A stretch of DNA of 37,746 bases from Anaerolineales bacterium (GTDB lineage: Bacteria > Chloroflexota > Anaerolineae > Anaerolineales > E44-bin32), in the NCBI GenBank assembly GCA_004376465.1, contig SOJU01000062.1, positions 1 to 37,746 on the forward strand, written 5' to 3'. The notes beneath the pieces were generated by a model. That model had not been told where the DNA came from. It did not search any database and worked only from the letters and a program-made list of their open reading frames with translations. Positions 17,095 through 24,577 of this stretch are shown in pieces. Each line of letters opens with the position of its first letter. Within the stretch, counting starts at the first letter, position 1. A program made the translations under genes and the position numbers.

Positions 17095-18930
17095 CTACTG
17101 CAAGGAAAGTCCTTCGGATAAACTATCCAACCCTAACTCCTGCATCTTCTCCGTCGTCGGCATTCCTATAATTGAATCCCATCCACGTTCCTCGTAGTAA
17201 GCAAGCAACATCCCATCAATAAGAGGGACGTATCCAGCAGCTCCGCCCTCTGCAAGAGGAACTTTAAAGCACTCTGGCAGCGAGTCATCTATTCCAGCAG
17301 GGCTGAGGCGGTGGTTGATCATCCGCTTGAGATTCCAGGATCGCTCACCGAGAAGGAGTAAATCGTTTAAGGTGTATTCATATCCAGTTGCATACTGGAT
17401 CAACTTTCTGGTGTCGCTTGGAGGTAAGTTGGCAAAGATGCACATCACGAGAGCGTTGATGACGGATGTCCAATTCTGATGACGGATGATGTTCTTGACC
17501 TTTTCCGCACCTGCCTGCCGATTGAAGAAGTCTATGCCGATCGCCTCAATCGTCTGCCCGAGCTCGACCAGGTAGTACGGTCCCTGATTATGGCAAGCGC
17601 CTCGAGGAGAGGTGGCATAAACAAGGCCCACCCCTGATGCACCTCGTGGCTCATGATAAGGCACTTCTAGTCCCTTCACTTCCATCGCAGAATTCGGCGA
17701 GTCAAAATTCTCCCCTAGAGCTCTTGCCCCTTTGGCTATGATTTCCCCTAAACCTTCCCGCAGCACCGTTTGGTGAACGAGTTTCTCGACACTAGCGTGA
17801 TCCCCCCACCGGAATTCATCGCCGCTGAAGTCCTTTGAAGTGATTAATCCATCCTCGAATAATTTGAAAACTAGGCCAATTGTGTTTGAGAGCGAGATCG
17901 TATCCATCCCATAGCGATCACAGATCTCCCCCATCCTGGTAATGAACGATAGATCCGTAATCCCGAGATTCGGTCCGAAACCAATTGTCGTCTCATATTC
18001 AGGACCCTTGCGCTCTATGCCGTCCTTCAATTTAACTTTTCTACCGCACGCGATCACACAACCATGACAAGCGCTGATGCCGCTTAATATCGTCTCCGCC
18101 ATCTCTGATCCGGAAACCTTGTCAATGCCATCCAATGAGCCTGATGAAAAATATTTCTTAGGCATTAGCCCAATATAATCGAATAAATCGCTTGAGCTGG
18201 AAGTGCCTAAGTCTCGCATACTCACACTTACGGTATCATCCTTGAGCTCTCTATTTGCTCGAGCCCTTATGGCTGCATATTTACTCGGGTTATCAAGGTG
18301 GATCGAACCTCGACCACGCACGGCGATCGCCTTCAAGTTCTTCGAACCCATGACGGCGCCCAATCCCGTTCGTCCCGCCACTCTTCCATGATCGCAGAGG
18401 ATCAGGGCGAAGGGGATTTGCTGTTCCCCGGCAAGACCAATGCATGCCACCCGAGCTGCTGGCTGACCTAGCTCTTCCTTGATTTTTACCTGCGTTTGGT
18501 ACGTATCTGCCGCTCCCCAGAGATGGGCAGCAGATCGAAGCTCTACCTGGCTGCCCTGGATACATAAGTAAACCGGGGCTGCGGATCGACCGCGAACGAT
18601 CAAGACATCAACCCCTGCTTTACGCAGCTCTGTTCCGAAGAAACCACCAATATTGGATTCGGCCCAGATCCCCGTCGCGGGTGACTTCCCGCAAATTACG
18701 GAGCGTGCCACGGCGGGTCCGCTCGTGCCCGTTAGCGGACCGGTTAGGAAAGCGAGAGGTGCTTCAGGGCTCAGTGGATCGAGGTCTGGGGATAACTCAG
18801 GGTAAAGCAAATACGCGCCCAGACCACTTCCTCCTAGATACTTTTGCATAACATCATTATTGATAATCCCAACAGAATTTGAACCCGTTGAAAGATCAAT
18901 CGTTAAGGTGTGGAATTGGGATTTGCTCAT
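17095..18930 (-). CDS. aor: Aldehyde:ferredoxin oxidoreductase (tungsten-pterin)
   Basis: Oxidises aldehydes to carboxylic acids, or the reverse, with ferredoxin as electron partner, using a tungsten-bispterin and a 4Fe-4S cluster in the cytoplasm; it is a feature of anaerobes. The 611-residue size fits the family. Domain 1 carries GGSGLGAYLLYPEL and IGGFFGTELRKAGVD. The cluster ligands are the three Cys in ACHGCVIACG plus a distal Cys in ALVMCIFANL. The pterin-binding stretch GLVYATSPRGACHNQGPY is present. It lies between the GMC flavoenzyme and the NAD(P)HX-repair gene, all on the minus strand. The substrate is not shown by sequence; the neighbour could supply an aldehyde. Confidence 0.95.
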   Translation of the reverse strand: MSKSQFHTLTIDLSTGSNSVGIINNDVMQKYLGGSGLGAYLLYPELSPDLDPLSPEAPLAFLTGPLTGTSGPAVARSVICGKSPATGIWAESNIGGFFGTELRKAGVDVLIVRGRSAAPVYLCIQGSQVELRSAAHLWGAADTYQTQVKIKEELGQPAARVACIGLAGEQQIPFALILCDHGRVAGRTGLGAVMGSKNLKAIAVRGRGSIHLDNPSKYAAIRARANRELKDDTVSVSMRDLGTSSSSDLFDYIGLMPKKYFSSGSLDGIDKVSGSEMAETILSGISACHGCVIACGRKVKLKDGIERKGPEYETTIGFGPNLGITDLSFITRMGEICDRYGMDTISLSNTIGLVFKLFEDGLITSKDFSGDEFRWGDHASVEKLVHQTVLREGLGEIIAKGARALGENFDSPNSAMEVKGLEVPYHEPRGASGVGLVYATSPRGACHNQGPYYLVELGQTIEAIGIDFFNRQAGAEKVKNIIRHQNWTSVINALVMCIFANLPPSDTRKLIQYATGYEYTLNDLLLLGERSWNLKRMINHRLSPAGIDDSLPECFKVPLAEGGAAGYVPLIDGMLLAYYEERGWDSIIGMPTTEKMQELGLDSLSEGLSLQ

Positions 18931-19020
18931 TGTCTCAGTATGTTATGGATCTGTCGTTGACGAAATCGAGTGTCCATTAAGCTGTACTCCATTCTCGCCG
19001 CTTCACGTCTTCCAGATGAC

Positions 19021-20646
19021 CTAATTCTTAGCAGGAATCCCGCTCATCGCGTACTCTGCCATCGCAGTTATCGTCAAGGTGGGGTTAAGCCCAGGGTTAG
19101 CCTGGATGATTGACCCATCGACGATATACAAGCCAGGGTAGTTAAACACCTCAAGCTCTTTATTGACCACGCCTTCTGCATCATTACTCCCCATCAGACA
19201 CCCCCCAAGAATATGTGCGGTCATCGATGCGTTCAGCGCGCCTTCTACAATATTCCCCATTGGCAGACCATCAATCTCCGCAGCCATCGCACGGACTACC
19301 TGATGCCCTATGGGTATTTCCGCGGGTACCTGCTTCTCTTTCCCGCGGTCTGATGTTAACCCTAAGCGGAATAGAGTCAGTAGACTGCGGCCCAACTTCA
19401 CCCGCATGAGGTTATCCTCGGTTTGCATCAGGAGGATCAAAAAGGTGCGCCGACCCCAGGCAGGGTCGAACTTCGATTTAATAAACGACCAGGGATTGCG
19501 GAGAATGGCAAGCAAGAGCAGCCATAACCGGTAAGCTACGCCAGCTTCCCCGGCCTCGATCATTGGCGCAACTAAAAGGCGACTCAAGAAGGACGAGCCT
19601 TCTGGAAATCGAAAAGGCTCGATATGGGTGACGTCATCGGCATGGAAAACTGTGTTAATCGCAATCCCTTCCGTATGGTTGCTGGCTGGGTCCAGATCGG
19701 TAACACCCAGAAGCGCTTCGGAGTTGGTCCGCACATTTTCTCCGAGTCTCACGGACAACTCGGGGAGCGTGCGAGATACGTCCCTGCATTGCAGGAGCAG
19801 GTTCAATGTGCCGATCACACCCGCGGCGACGATCACGTTTCTGGCATAGATTTCACCACTTACAGACCTATATACACTTTTAGGATTTTTATATCGAAGG
19901 CGATACCGGGCGCCATCTCCGACACCATCTTTCGCCTTACTTATCTCAGTGACCTGGGCCTCAGGTCGGATCTCAACTCCAAGTTTTTCTGCGAAATACA
20001 GATAGTTCTTCGGCAAAGTGTTTTTTGCGTTTTCTCTACACCCGATCATACAGCCGCCACAAAAAGTGCATCCTGACCGCAGAGGGCCCTGGCCATTAAA
20101 GAAGGGATCGTCAACCTCGATTCCCTGCGTACCAAAATAAACCCCGACGGGAAGGTTTTTGAATGTACTCCCCCTGCCCATTTTCTCTGATACCGATCTC
20201 ATGATCTTGTCGGCTTCAGTAATGCTGGGGCTGATGCTGCGCCCTAGCATTCGCTTTGCTGTATCGAAATGAGGGGCGAGGACAGATTTCCATTCATTTA
20301 GCCCAGCCCAATTACCTACCTCATACATTTTATCGTCCGGGTCAACGAGCACATTCGCATATCCCAGGCTTCCACCCCCCACCCCGCTCCAGCTGAATGC
20401 CATCACATCTCGCAAAAGCGTTAATTCCCAGAAGCCGAAAAAACGAAGTGCGGGCATCCAAAGAAATTTCCACAACAGCCAATTGTTCTTCGGGAAATCC
20501 TCATCCTCGTACCGTAAGCCGCGCTCAAGTACAAGGACCCGATATCCCTTTTCAGCCAAGCGCATCGCCGAAACACTCCCGCCAAAACCCGAGCCGATAA
20601 TAACAAAATCGTAGATCTGTTTGGATGATTGAAGTTCTGATGTCAT
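19021..20646 (-). CDS. GMC / cholesterol-oxidase-like FAD oxidoreductase with ferredoxin-type Cys cluster
   Basis: The 541-residue product opens with the FAD dinucleotide site (VIIGSGFGGSVSAMRLAEKG) and ends with LNPTLTITAMAEYA, the GMC C-terminal signature. The length and the WSGVGGGSLGYANVL segment resemble the cholesterol-oxidase branch, which oxidises hydroxyl groups of sterols and other alcohols. Cys193, 196, 199 and 203 (CTFCGGCMIGC) have exactly the CX2CX2CX3C spacing of ferredoxins, so an iron-sulfur cluster is plausible in addition to FAD; that would suit electron transfer rather than oxygen use in an anaerobe. No signal peptide. It is followed by the aldehyde oxidoreductase after 90 bases. 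The substrate is unknown. Confidence 0.85.
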   Translation of the reverse strand: MTSELQSSKQIYDFVIIGSGFGGSVSAMRLAEKGYRVLVLERGLRYEDEDFPKNNWLLWKFLWMPALRFFGFWELTLLRDVMAFSWSGVGGGSLGYANVLVDPDDKMYEVGNWAGLNEWKSVLAPHFDTAKRMLGRSISPSITEADKIMRSVSEKMGRGSTFKNLPVGVYFGTQGIEVDDPFFNGQGPLRSGCTFCGGCMIGCRENAKNTLPKNYLYFAEKLGVEIRPEAQVTEISKAKDGVGDGARYRLRYKNPKSVYRSVSGEIYARNVIVAAGVIGTLNLLLQCRDVSRTLPELSVRLGENVRTNSEALLGVTDLDPASNHTEGIAINTVFHADDVTHIEPFRFPEGSSFLSRLLVAPMIEAGEAGVAYRLWLLLLAILRNPWSFIKSKFDPAWGRRTFLILLMQTEDNLMRVKLGRSLLTLFRLGLTSDRGKEKQVPAEIPIGHQVVRAMAAEIDGLPMGNIVEGALNASMTAHILGGCLMGSNDAEGVVNKELEVFNYPGLYIVDGSIIQANPGLNPTLTITAMAEYAMSGIPAKN

Positions 20647-20725
20647 GAATTGCCCTATTTTCTTTAAATATATAATCGTGGAGATGCCGCACTTTACTCG
20701 TGATACCTAAGCTAAGATTTCGCGC

Positions 20726-20998
20726 CTAATCTAACCATAACGTATCGAAGAGGATTATTACGCTCGAATATTCAACGGGTGCCTGCTCTTGCATGTCCGG
20801 TGGCAAACACTTTACGATTGATTCCATGTTTTCCGCTTTCCACTGGCAATACAATTTCCCCTCGGCTGGATCAAAGAAAGAATGAACCCACTCAACATCT
20901 CCGTGGGCTTTCTTTCTAATTTCGCGCCACTGTTCGATCCAATCATCCTGTGATTCCGGATACATTTGAATTTTATGTACTAGAAGGTAATGGGGCAT
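20726..20998 (-). CDS. Small DUF4242-like protein
   Basis: A 90-residue soluble protein. The central WVHSFFDPAEGKLYCQWKAE resembles DUF4242 (ferredoxin-like alpha/beta fold; one member binds nickel), where a WVHSY...KIYCVY pattern is conserved. A GGAGG lies seven bases before the ATG. It sits between the SCP2 gene and the GMC oxidoreductase with a 38-base gap on one side, so it is part of the same minus-strand unit. Role unknown; a ligand-handling or dimeric alpha-beta barrel role would fit. Confidence 0.65.
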   Translation of the reverse strand: MPHYLLVHKIQMYPESQDDWIEQWREIRKKAHGDVEWVHSFFDPAEGKLYCQWKAENMESIVKCLPPDMQEQAPVEYSSVIILFDTLWLD

Positions 20999-21036
20999 GA
21001 TTCGACCTCCAGGTCATGGGCATGATTCTTTATGGC

Positions 21037-21456
21037 TTATTCCTTTATCGGAACCTTTTGACAGCAGCGCACAAAATCTAACACTGTAGGCACATTGCGA
21101 AGCATGTACCCCATATTCCCCTGAACACGCAGACGGCGAGTCATCATCGCTTGAATCGGATCCAGTTGACCGGTGAATAATTTCTGGATGTGGTCTATGC
21201 GCGCCCGGAGTGTAAATGCTGCATCCGGTAATTCTTCTTTCTCAAGATCGATGAACCGGGCGCTGCGACATTTCCCATGCCACAAATCGAGATACACAGC
21301 TACAGGAAGATCTTGGCGCTCACTCCCGTCGTCAGGTTCAATCACTACCGTCATATCCCCTTCCCAGTTCTCCGCCACCTCAGCATAACGCTCATCAGAA
21401 TTGAGAACCTCGACTAGAACCTGCAGCCATTCATCGCTTGGAAATGGATAAGCCAT
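21037..21456 (-). CDS. SCP2 sterol-binding domain protein
   Basis: A 139-residue protein with the layout of a stand-alone SCP2 domain: a beta sheet with LPVAVYLDLWHGKCRSARF, the segment AAFTLRARIDHIQKLFTGQLDPIQAMMTRRLRVQGNMGYML, and a final helix. The LRVQGN motif near the C-terminus is characteristic. These domains form a hydrophobic tunnel that carries sterols, fatty acyl chains or other lipids. It is the first gene of the minus-strand redox cluster, with GGAGG upstream and a promoter at 21483-21512. Placed before a cholesterol-oxidase-like enzyme, it may present a lipid substrate, which is inference. Confidence 0.8.
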   Translation of the reverse strand: MAYPFPSDEWLQVLVEVLNSDERYAEVAENWEGDMTVVIEPDDGSERQDLPVAVYLDLWHGKCRSARFIDLEKEELPDAAFTLRARIDHIQKLFTGQLDPIQAMMTRRLRVQGNMGYMLRNVPTVLDFVRCCQKVPIKE

Positions 21457-21482
21457 CTTACGCCTCCGGAAAGTATGCTTGA

Positions 21483-21512
21483 ATTATGGGTCATAAGATG
21501 CGTACCTGTCAA
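21483..21512 (-). promoter_or_regulatory. Sigma-70-type promoter for the SCP2/redox cluster
   Basis: On the minus strand, TTGACA (21512-21507) is followed after 18 bases by CATAAT (21488-21483), with the coding start 27 bases further on. Its -35 is one arm of the inverted repeat at 21505-21529. Confidence 0.7.
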
Positions 21513-21529
21513 CGTTTTGCGTTGACAGG
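21505..21529. repeat. 10-bp perfect inverted repeat spanning two divergent -35 boxes
   Basis: CCTGTCAACG and CGTTGACAGG are separated by TTTTG. Each arm contains a TTGACA on its outward-reading strand. It could simply be two symmetrical promoters back to back, or an operator that controls both. Confidence 0.85.
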
Positions 21530-21551
21530 CCGCTCCATGCTCGGTTACACT
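21522..21551 (+). promoter_or_regulatory. Sigma-70-type promoter for dgt
   Basis: TTGACA, an 18-base spacer, then TACACT; the start of transcription would be near 21558, about 22 bases before the ATG. Confidence 0.7.
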
Positions 21552-21579
21552 CGCAAGCCCAACCAATTTGGAGGGCGGC

Positions 21580-22731
21580 ATGATTTACCTGAGAGAAATT
21601 CTCGAAGATTTGGAGAATAAACGACTGGCTCCGTATGGCTTTCGCAGCCGCGATTCCAAAGGGCGTGAATATCCCGATCCAGAGCGCGAATACCGCACGG
21701 CCTTCCAGCGCGACCGTGACCGCATCATCCACACAACTGCCTTCCGTCGCCTTGAATATAAGACTCAAGTCTTTGTAATCACAGAGGGCGACTACTACAG
21801 AACTCGACTGACGCACACACTCGAGGTCGCGCAGATCGGTAGAACCATCGCCCGCGCACTTGGCGCGAATGAAGACCTCGTGGAGGCGATCTGCCTTGCC
21901 CATGATCTTGGCCACACTCCCTTTGGCCATGCGGGTGAGCATGCTCTCTCTGAATTAATGAGTGACCACGGCGGCTTTGATCACAATCGCCAATCACTGC
22001 GCATTGTGACGACGCTAGAAAGAAGGTTTCCACAATTCCCCGGCCTGAATCTCACCTACGAGGTGCGTGAGGGTATGGTCAAGCACGAAACAGCATACGA
22101 TATCTCAGACGCGCAGGGATATGACCCTGAGAAACGCGGCAATTTAGAAGCACAAATTGCTAATGTAGCGGATGAAACAGCGTACACCGCACATGATCTA
22201 GATGATGGTCTTCGTTCTGGTTTGCTCAAAATAAATCAACTTCAAGAATTAACGCTCTGGCAGAAACTAAAGGAGATTATAGGCTGGGACGCCGATGAGC
22301 TAGATGACATCATTCGACACCAAATCATCCGTCGCTTGATCGGTATTGAGATCTCAGATGTGCTAGAGTCGACTGTCCTCGCCCTTGAAACGAGCGGCGC
22401 TCAATCCGTTGATGAGCTTCAGCTCCATAAAGAGAACGTCGTAGTCCAATCTGAATCATTCATCAAGATGAACCATGAGTTGAAAGATTTCCTGTTCGCA
22501 AATATGTACCGCCACTTTCGAGTTTATCGTATGCAAATCAAAGCAGAGCATATCTTGCAGAATTTATTCAACGCTTATACGGAAAATCCGGGTATACTTC
22601 CCGCCGAAGTACAGGAACGAGCAAAGAATGGTGAATTTCACCGGGTAATTTGCGACTATATTGCCGGTATGACCGATCGCTTTGCATTAGATGAACACAG
22701 CCGCTTATTCGACCCACAGGCAGCGTTGTAA
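21580..22731 (+). CDS. dgt: dGTP triphosphohydrolase-like HD protein
   Basis: Cuts deoxynucleoside triphosphates, classically dGTP, to nucleoside and tripolyphosphate, helping to control dNTP pools. The start is ATG 21580, six bases after GGAGG, not the TTG 21568 of the track; 383 residues. Motifs present: AFRRLEYKTQVF, TRLTHTLEVAQIGRTIA, the metal-binding HD in CLAHDLGHTPFGHAGE, and NVADETAYTAHDLDDG. These identify the dGTPase-like group, shorter than Escherichia coli Dgt; related enzymes may prefer other dNTPs. greA follows after 22 bases. The promoter is shared back to back with the redox cluster. Confidence 0.93.
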   Translation: MIYLREILEDLENKRLAPYGFRSRDSKGREYPDPEREYRTAFQRDRDRIIHTTAFRRLEYKTQVFVITEGDYYRTRLTHTLEVAQIGRTIARALGANEDLVEAICLAHDLGHTPFGHAGEHALSELMSDHGGFDHNRQSLRIVTTLERRFPQFPGLNLTYEVREGMVKHETAYDISDAQGYDPEKRGNLEAQIANVADETAYTAHDLDDGLRSGLLKINQLQELTLWQKLKEIIGWDADELDDIIRHQIIRRLIGIEISDVLESTVLALETSGAQSVDELQLHKENVVVQSESFIKMNHELKDFLFANMYRHFRVYRMQIKAEHILQNLFNAYTENPGILPAEVQERAKNGEFHRVICDYIAGMTDRFALDEHSRLFDPQAAL

Positions 22732-22753
22732 ATACGTTTCATCAGGTATGGTT

Positions 22754-23221
22754 ATGGAAAATAAAGACATCTATCTTACGTCTGAAGGTGCACAAAATCT
22801 TCAGGAAGAACTCAAGGAATTAACGGGGCCACGGCGCCTGGATATTGCAAAACGTCTCCGTGAAGCCATCTCTATGGGAGATCTTAAGGAAAATGCGGAG
22901 TATATAACCACCAAGGAAGACCAGGCTTTTTTAGAGGGGAAAATTGCCGAGCTTCAGCAAATTCTAAAGATTGCAATTATCGTTGAAGGCAATGGCGGCA
23001 ACGAGCAGGTTAGCATTGGGTCAACAGTTGTCGTCGTTATAGATGGCGAAGCACCGCAGACATACAAACTCGTCGGCATTAAAGAAGCCGATCCAAGAAA
23101 CGGCAAGATATCGAATGAATCACCCATAGGTAGTTCTCTATTGGGAAAACGTGTCGGTGACACCGCCACTGCCGAGACCCCGGGGGGTGACCTCATAATG
23201 GAGATTCAAGAAATTCGGTGA
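22754..23221 (+). CDS. greA: Transcription elongation factor GreA
   Basis: Rescues backtracked RNA polymerase by triggering transcript cleavage in the secondary channel. The start is probably ATG 22754 (MENKDIYLT), seven bases after CAGG; ATG 22748 two codons earlier is the alternative, and the track start at 22691 lies inside dgt. The 155-residue product has the N-terminal coiled coil (EGAQNLQEELKEL), the acidic tip GDLKENAEYITTKEDQ that reaches the polymerase active site, and a C-terminal FKBP-like domain ending with GDLIMEIQEI. Normal length. It is cotranscribed with dgt and followed by a strong terminator. Confidence 0.95.
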   Translation: MENKDIYLTSEGAQNLQEELKELTGPRRLDIAKRLREAISMGDLKENAEYITTKEDQAFLEGKIAELQQILKIAIIVEGNGGNEQVSIGSTVVVVIDGEAPQTYKLVGIKEADPRNGKISNESPIGSSLLGKRVGDTATAETPGGDLIMEIQEIR

Positions 23222-23307
23222 AACACCCGGGAGGCATAGAGACGAAGCATGCTGCGTCTCTAGTAGTATGGTAATAAATGCGTTAGGGCAATAAGCATGG
23301 GATATGC

Positions 23308-23342
23308 CAAAAGTGGCTGACCATTTAGGCCAGCCACTTTTG
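23308..23342. terminator. Bidirectional terminator between greA and the two-TM protein gene
   Basis: CAAAAGTGGCTG pairs fully with CAGCCACTTTTG across an 11-base loop. T-rich sequence follows on the plus strand, and on the minus strand the stem itself ends in TTTTG. Confidence 0.8.
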
Positions 23343-23399
23343 TATTCTTCGATACAGACGTAGTTCTCCGACTCGTTCAGAAATTATCTAAAGGGTTTC

Positions 23400-24464
23400 C
23401 TAGGTCTTTGCTATTGCTTTTAATTCGATCGTCATGCGTTCGAAGAAGCTTTCTTTCGGAAGTGCCCCCTCCCCATAACTAATATCAACGATACGAGCTT
23501 CGACCCTAAGGGAAGCAGTTTCCAACTCAACAACTTCGCCTCCCTCAGCTGCAACCGGATCACCTTTCGCGGCAAGCTGGCTGCGCGTCTCTTCGTCGTT
23601 GAAAGTGTAGTTGCTCATTATGATCTTGGTTACGGTCTGAATGTCATTTTTATCAAAGAGCCAAACCTCGAAGGCTGATACTTTCTTGGGATCCCCCTGC
23701 CCTATTGCTTCAGCAATACCTACGCCACACTCGCCCAGGAAGTCGCCAGACGCTGGGCTTTCGACGCTGAAGGAATCATCATACAGATCGTCGCCGATCG
23801 TGTAGGTAGTACGGAATGTTGCCAACGGCTCGTCACTCGGGATTTCCATTTCAGCTTCAAAACCGACATCATGCGCTGCATCCTCGGGATCAGATGCAAA
23901 ATCAGATTCAAAGTCATTTTCCCTGGCTTCGATCCTGCGTCGCAGGACGAGCGCTATACCTAGCATCGCGCCCAAACCCAGCGTCCCCAGACAAACCGGC
24001 AGTATGTACTTTGATGCGGTGGTCGGTTCCGTAGCTTCAGGAGTCAGTTCTGCCGAAACGGCAGTCGGCTCCGATGATGCGGGTTCTTCATTCGCTTCAG
24101 TGGTTACTACAATCAGCACACCTGACGGTGATTCCACGGCCACAAGCGCCTGGAACTTTTGGAGGTCGCTGGGGCTGACGTCGTCAGGGTTTTCGCCTAC
24201 GTAGCTTAGAATTTCTTCTTTATTTTCGCCGATCGATTCATAGCGTTGAATGGCTAATTCTGCATCTGAATTTACCGAGTACGAATCAATCGCCATTCGT
24301 AAGTAATCGACTTGCAGGTCCTCGCGCAGCTGTGAAATGTCAGCGTCTACAAGCTCCACGGGTTGAATCACCCAAGCGTAAAGTAAACCCAGCGCAATTC
24401 CGGCAATTGCAGCAACGATTACAGCGAAGGATTTCCTTGTCATTATCTCTTTTGCGTTATCCAT
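23400..24464 (-). CDS. Two-TM protein with acidic cytoplasmic domain, unknown function
   Basis: Start chosen at ATG 24464 (MDNAKEIM) instead of TTG 24497, giving 354 residues. A membrane segment near the N-terminus (SFAVIVAAIAGIALGLLYAWVI) is followed by an outside domain of about 100 residues (SQLREDLQVDYLRMAIDSYS and a helical remainder), a Thr/Pro/Glu-rich linker, a second membrane segment (ILPVCLGTLGLGAMLGIALVL) with an RRR stop-transfer signal, and a large acidic cytoplasmic domain with beta-rich character (FRTTYTIGDDLYDDSF). I do not recognise the cytoplasmic domain. It lies 114 bases downstream of topA on the same strand. Confidence 0.7.
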   Translation of the reverse strand: MDNAKEIMTRKSFAVIVAAIAGIALGLLYAWVIQPVELVDADISQLREDLQVDYLRMAIDSYSVNSDAELAIQRYESIGENKEEILSYVGENPDDVSPSDLQKFQALVAVESPSGVLIVVTTEANEEPASSEPTAVSAELTPEATEPTTASKYILPVCLGTLGLGAMLGIALVLRRRIEARENDFESDFASDPEDAAHDVGFEAEMEIPSDEPLATFRTTYTIGDDLYDDSFSVESPASGDFLGECGVGIAEAIGQGDPKKVSAFEVWLFDKNDIQTVTKIIMSNYTFNDEETRSQLAAKGDPVAAEGGEVVELETASLRVEARIVDISYGEGALPKESFFERMTIELKAIAKT

Positions 24465-24577
24465 GGTCCCTCTTTTCCCTCTATCGCCCTCAACCAAACA
24501 TTCTCAGGGCTGAAGATACACCACTTCCTGGATTTTAGCTCGACAAATGGAACAAAGCAAAGGTACCGATGCATGAT

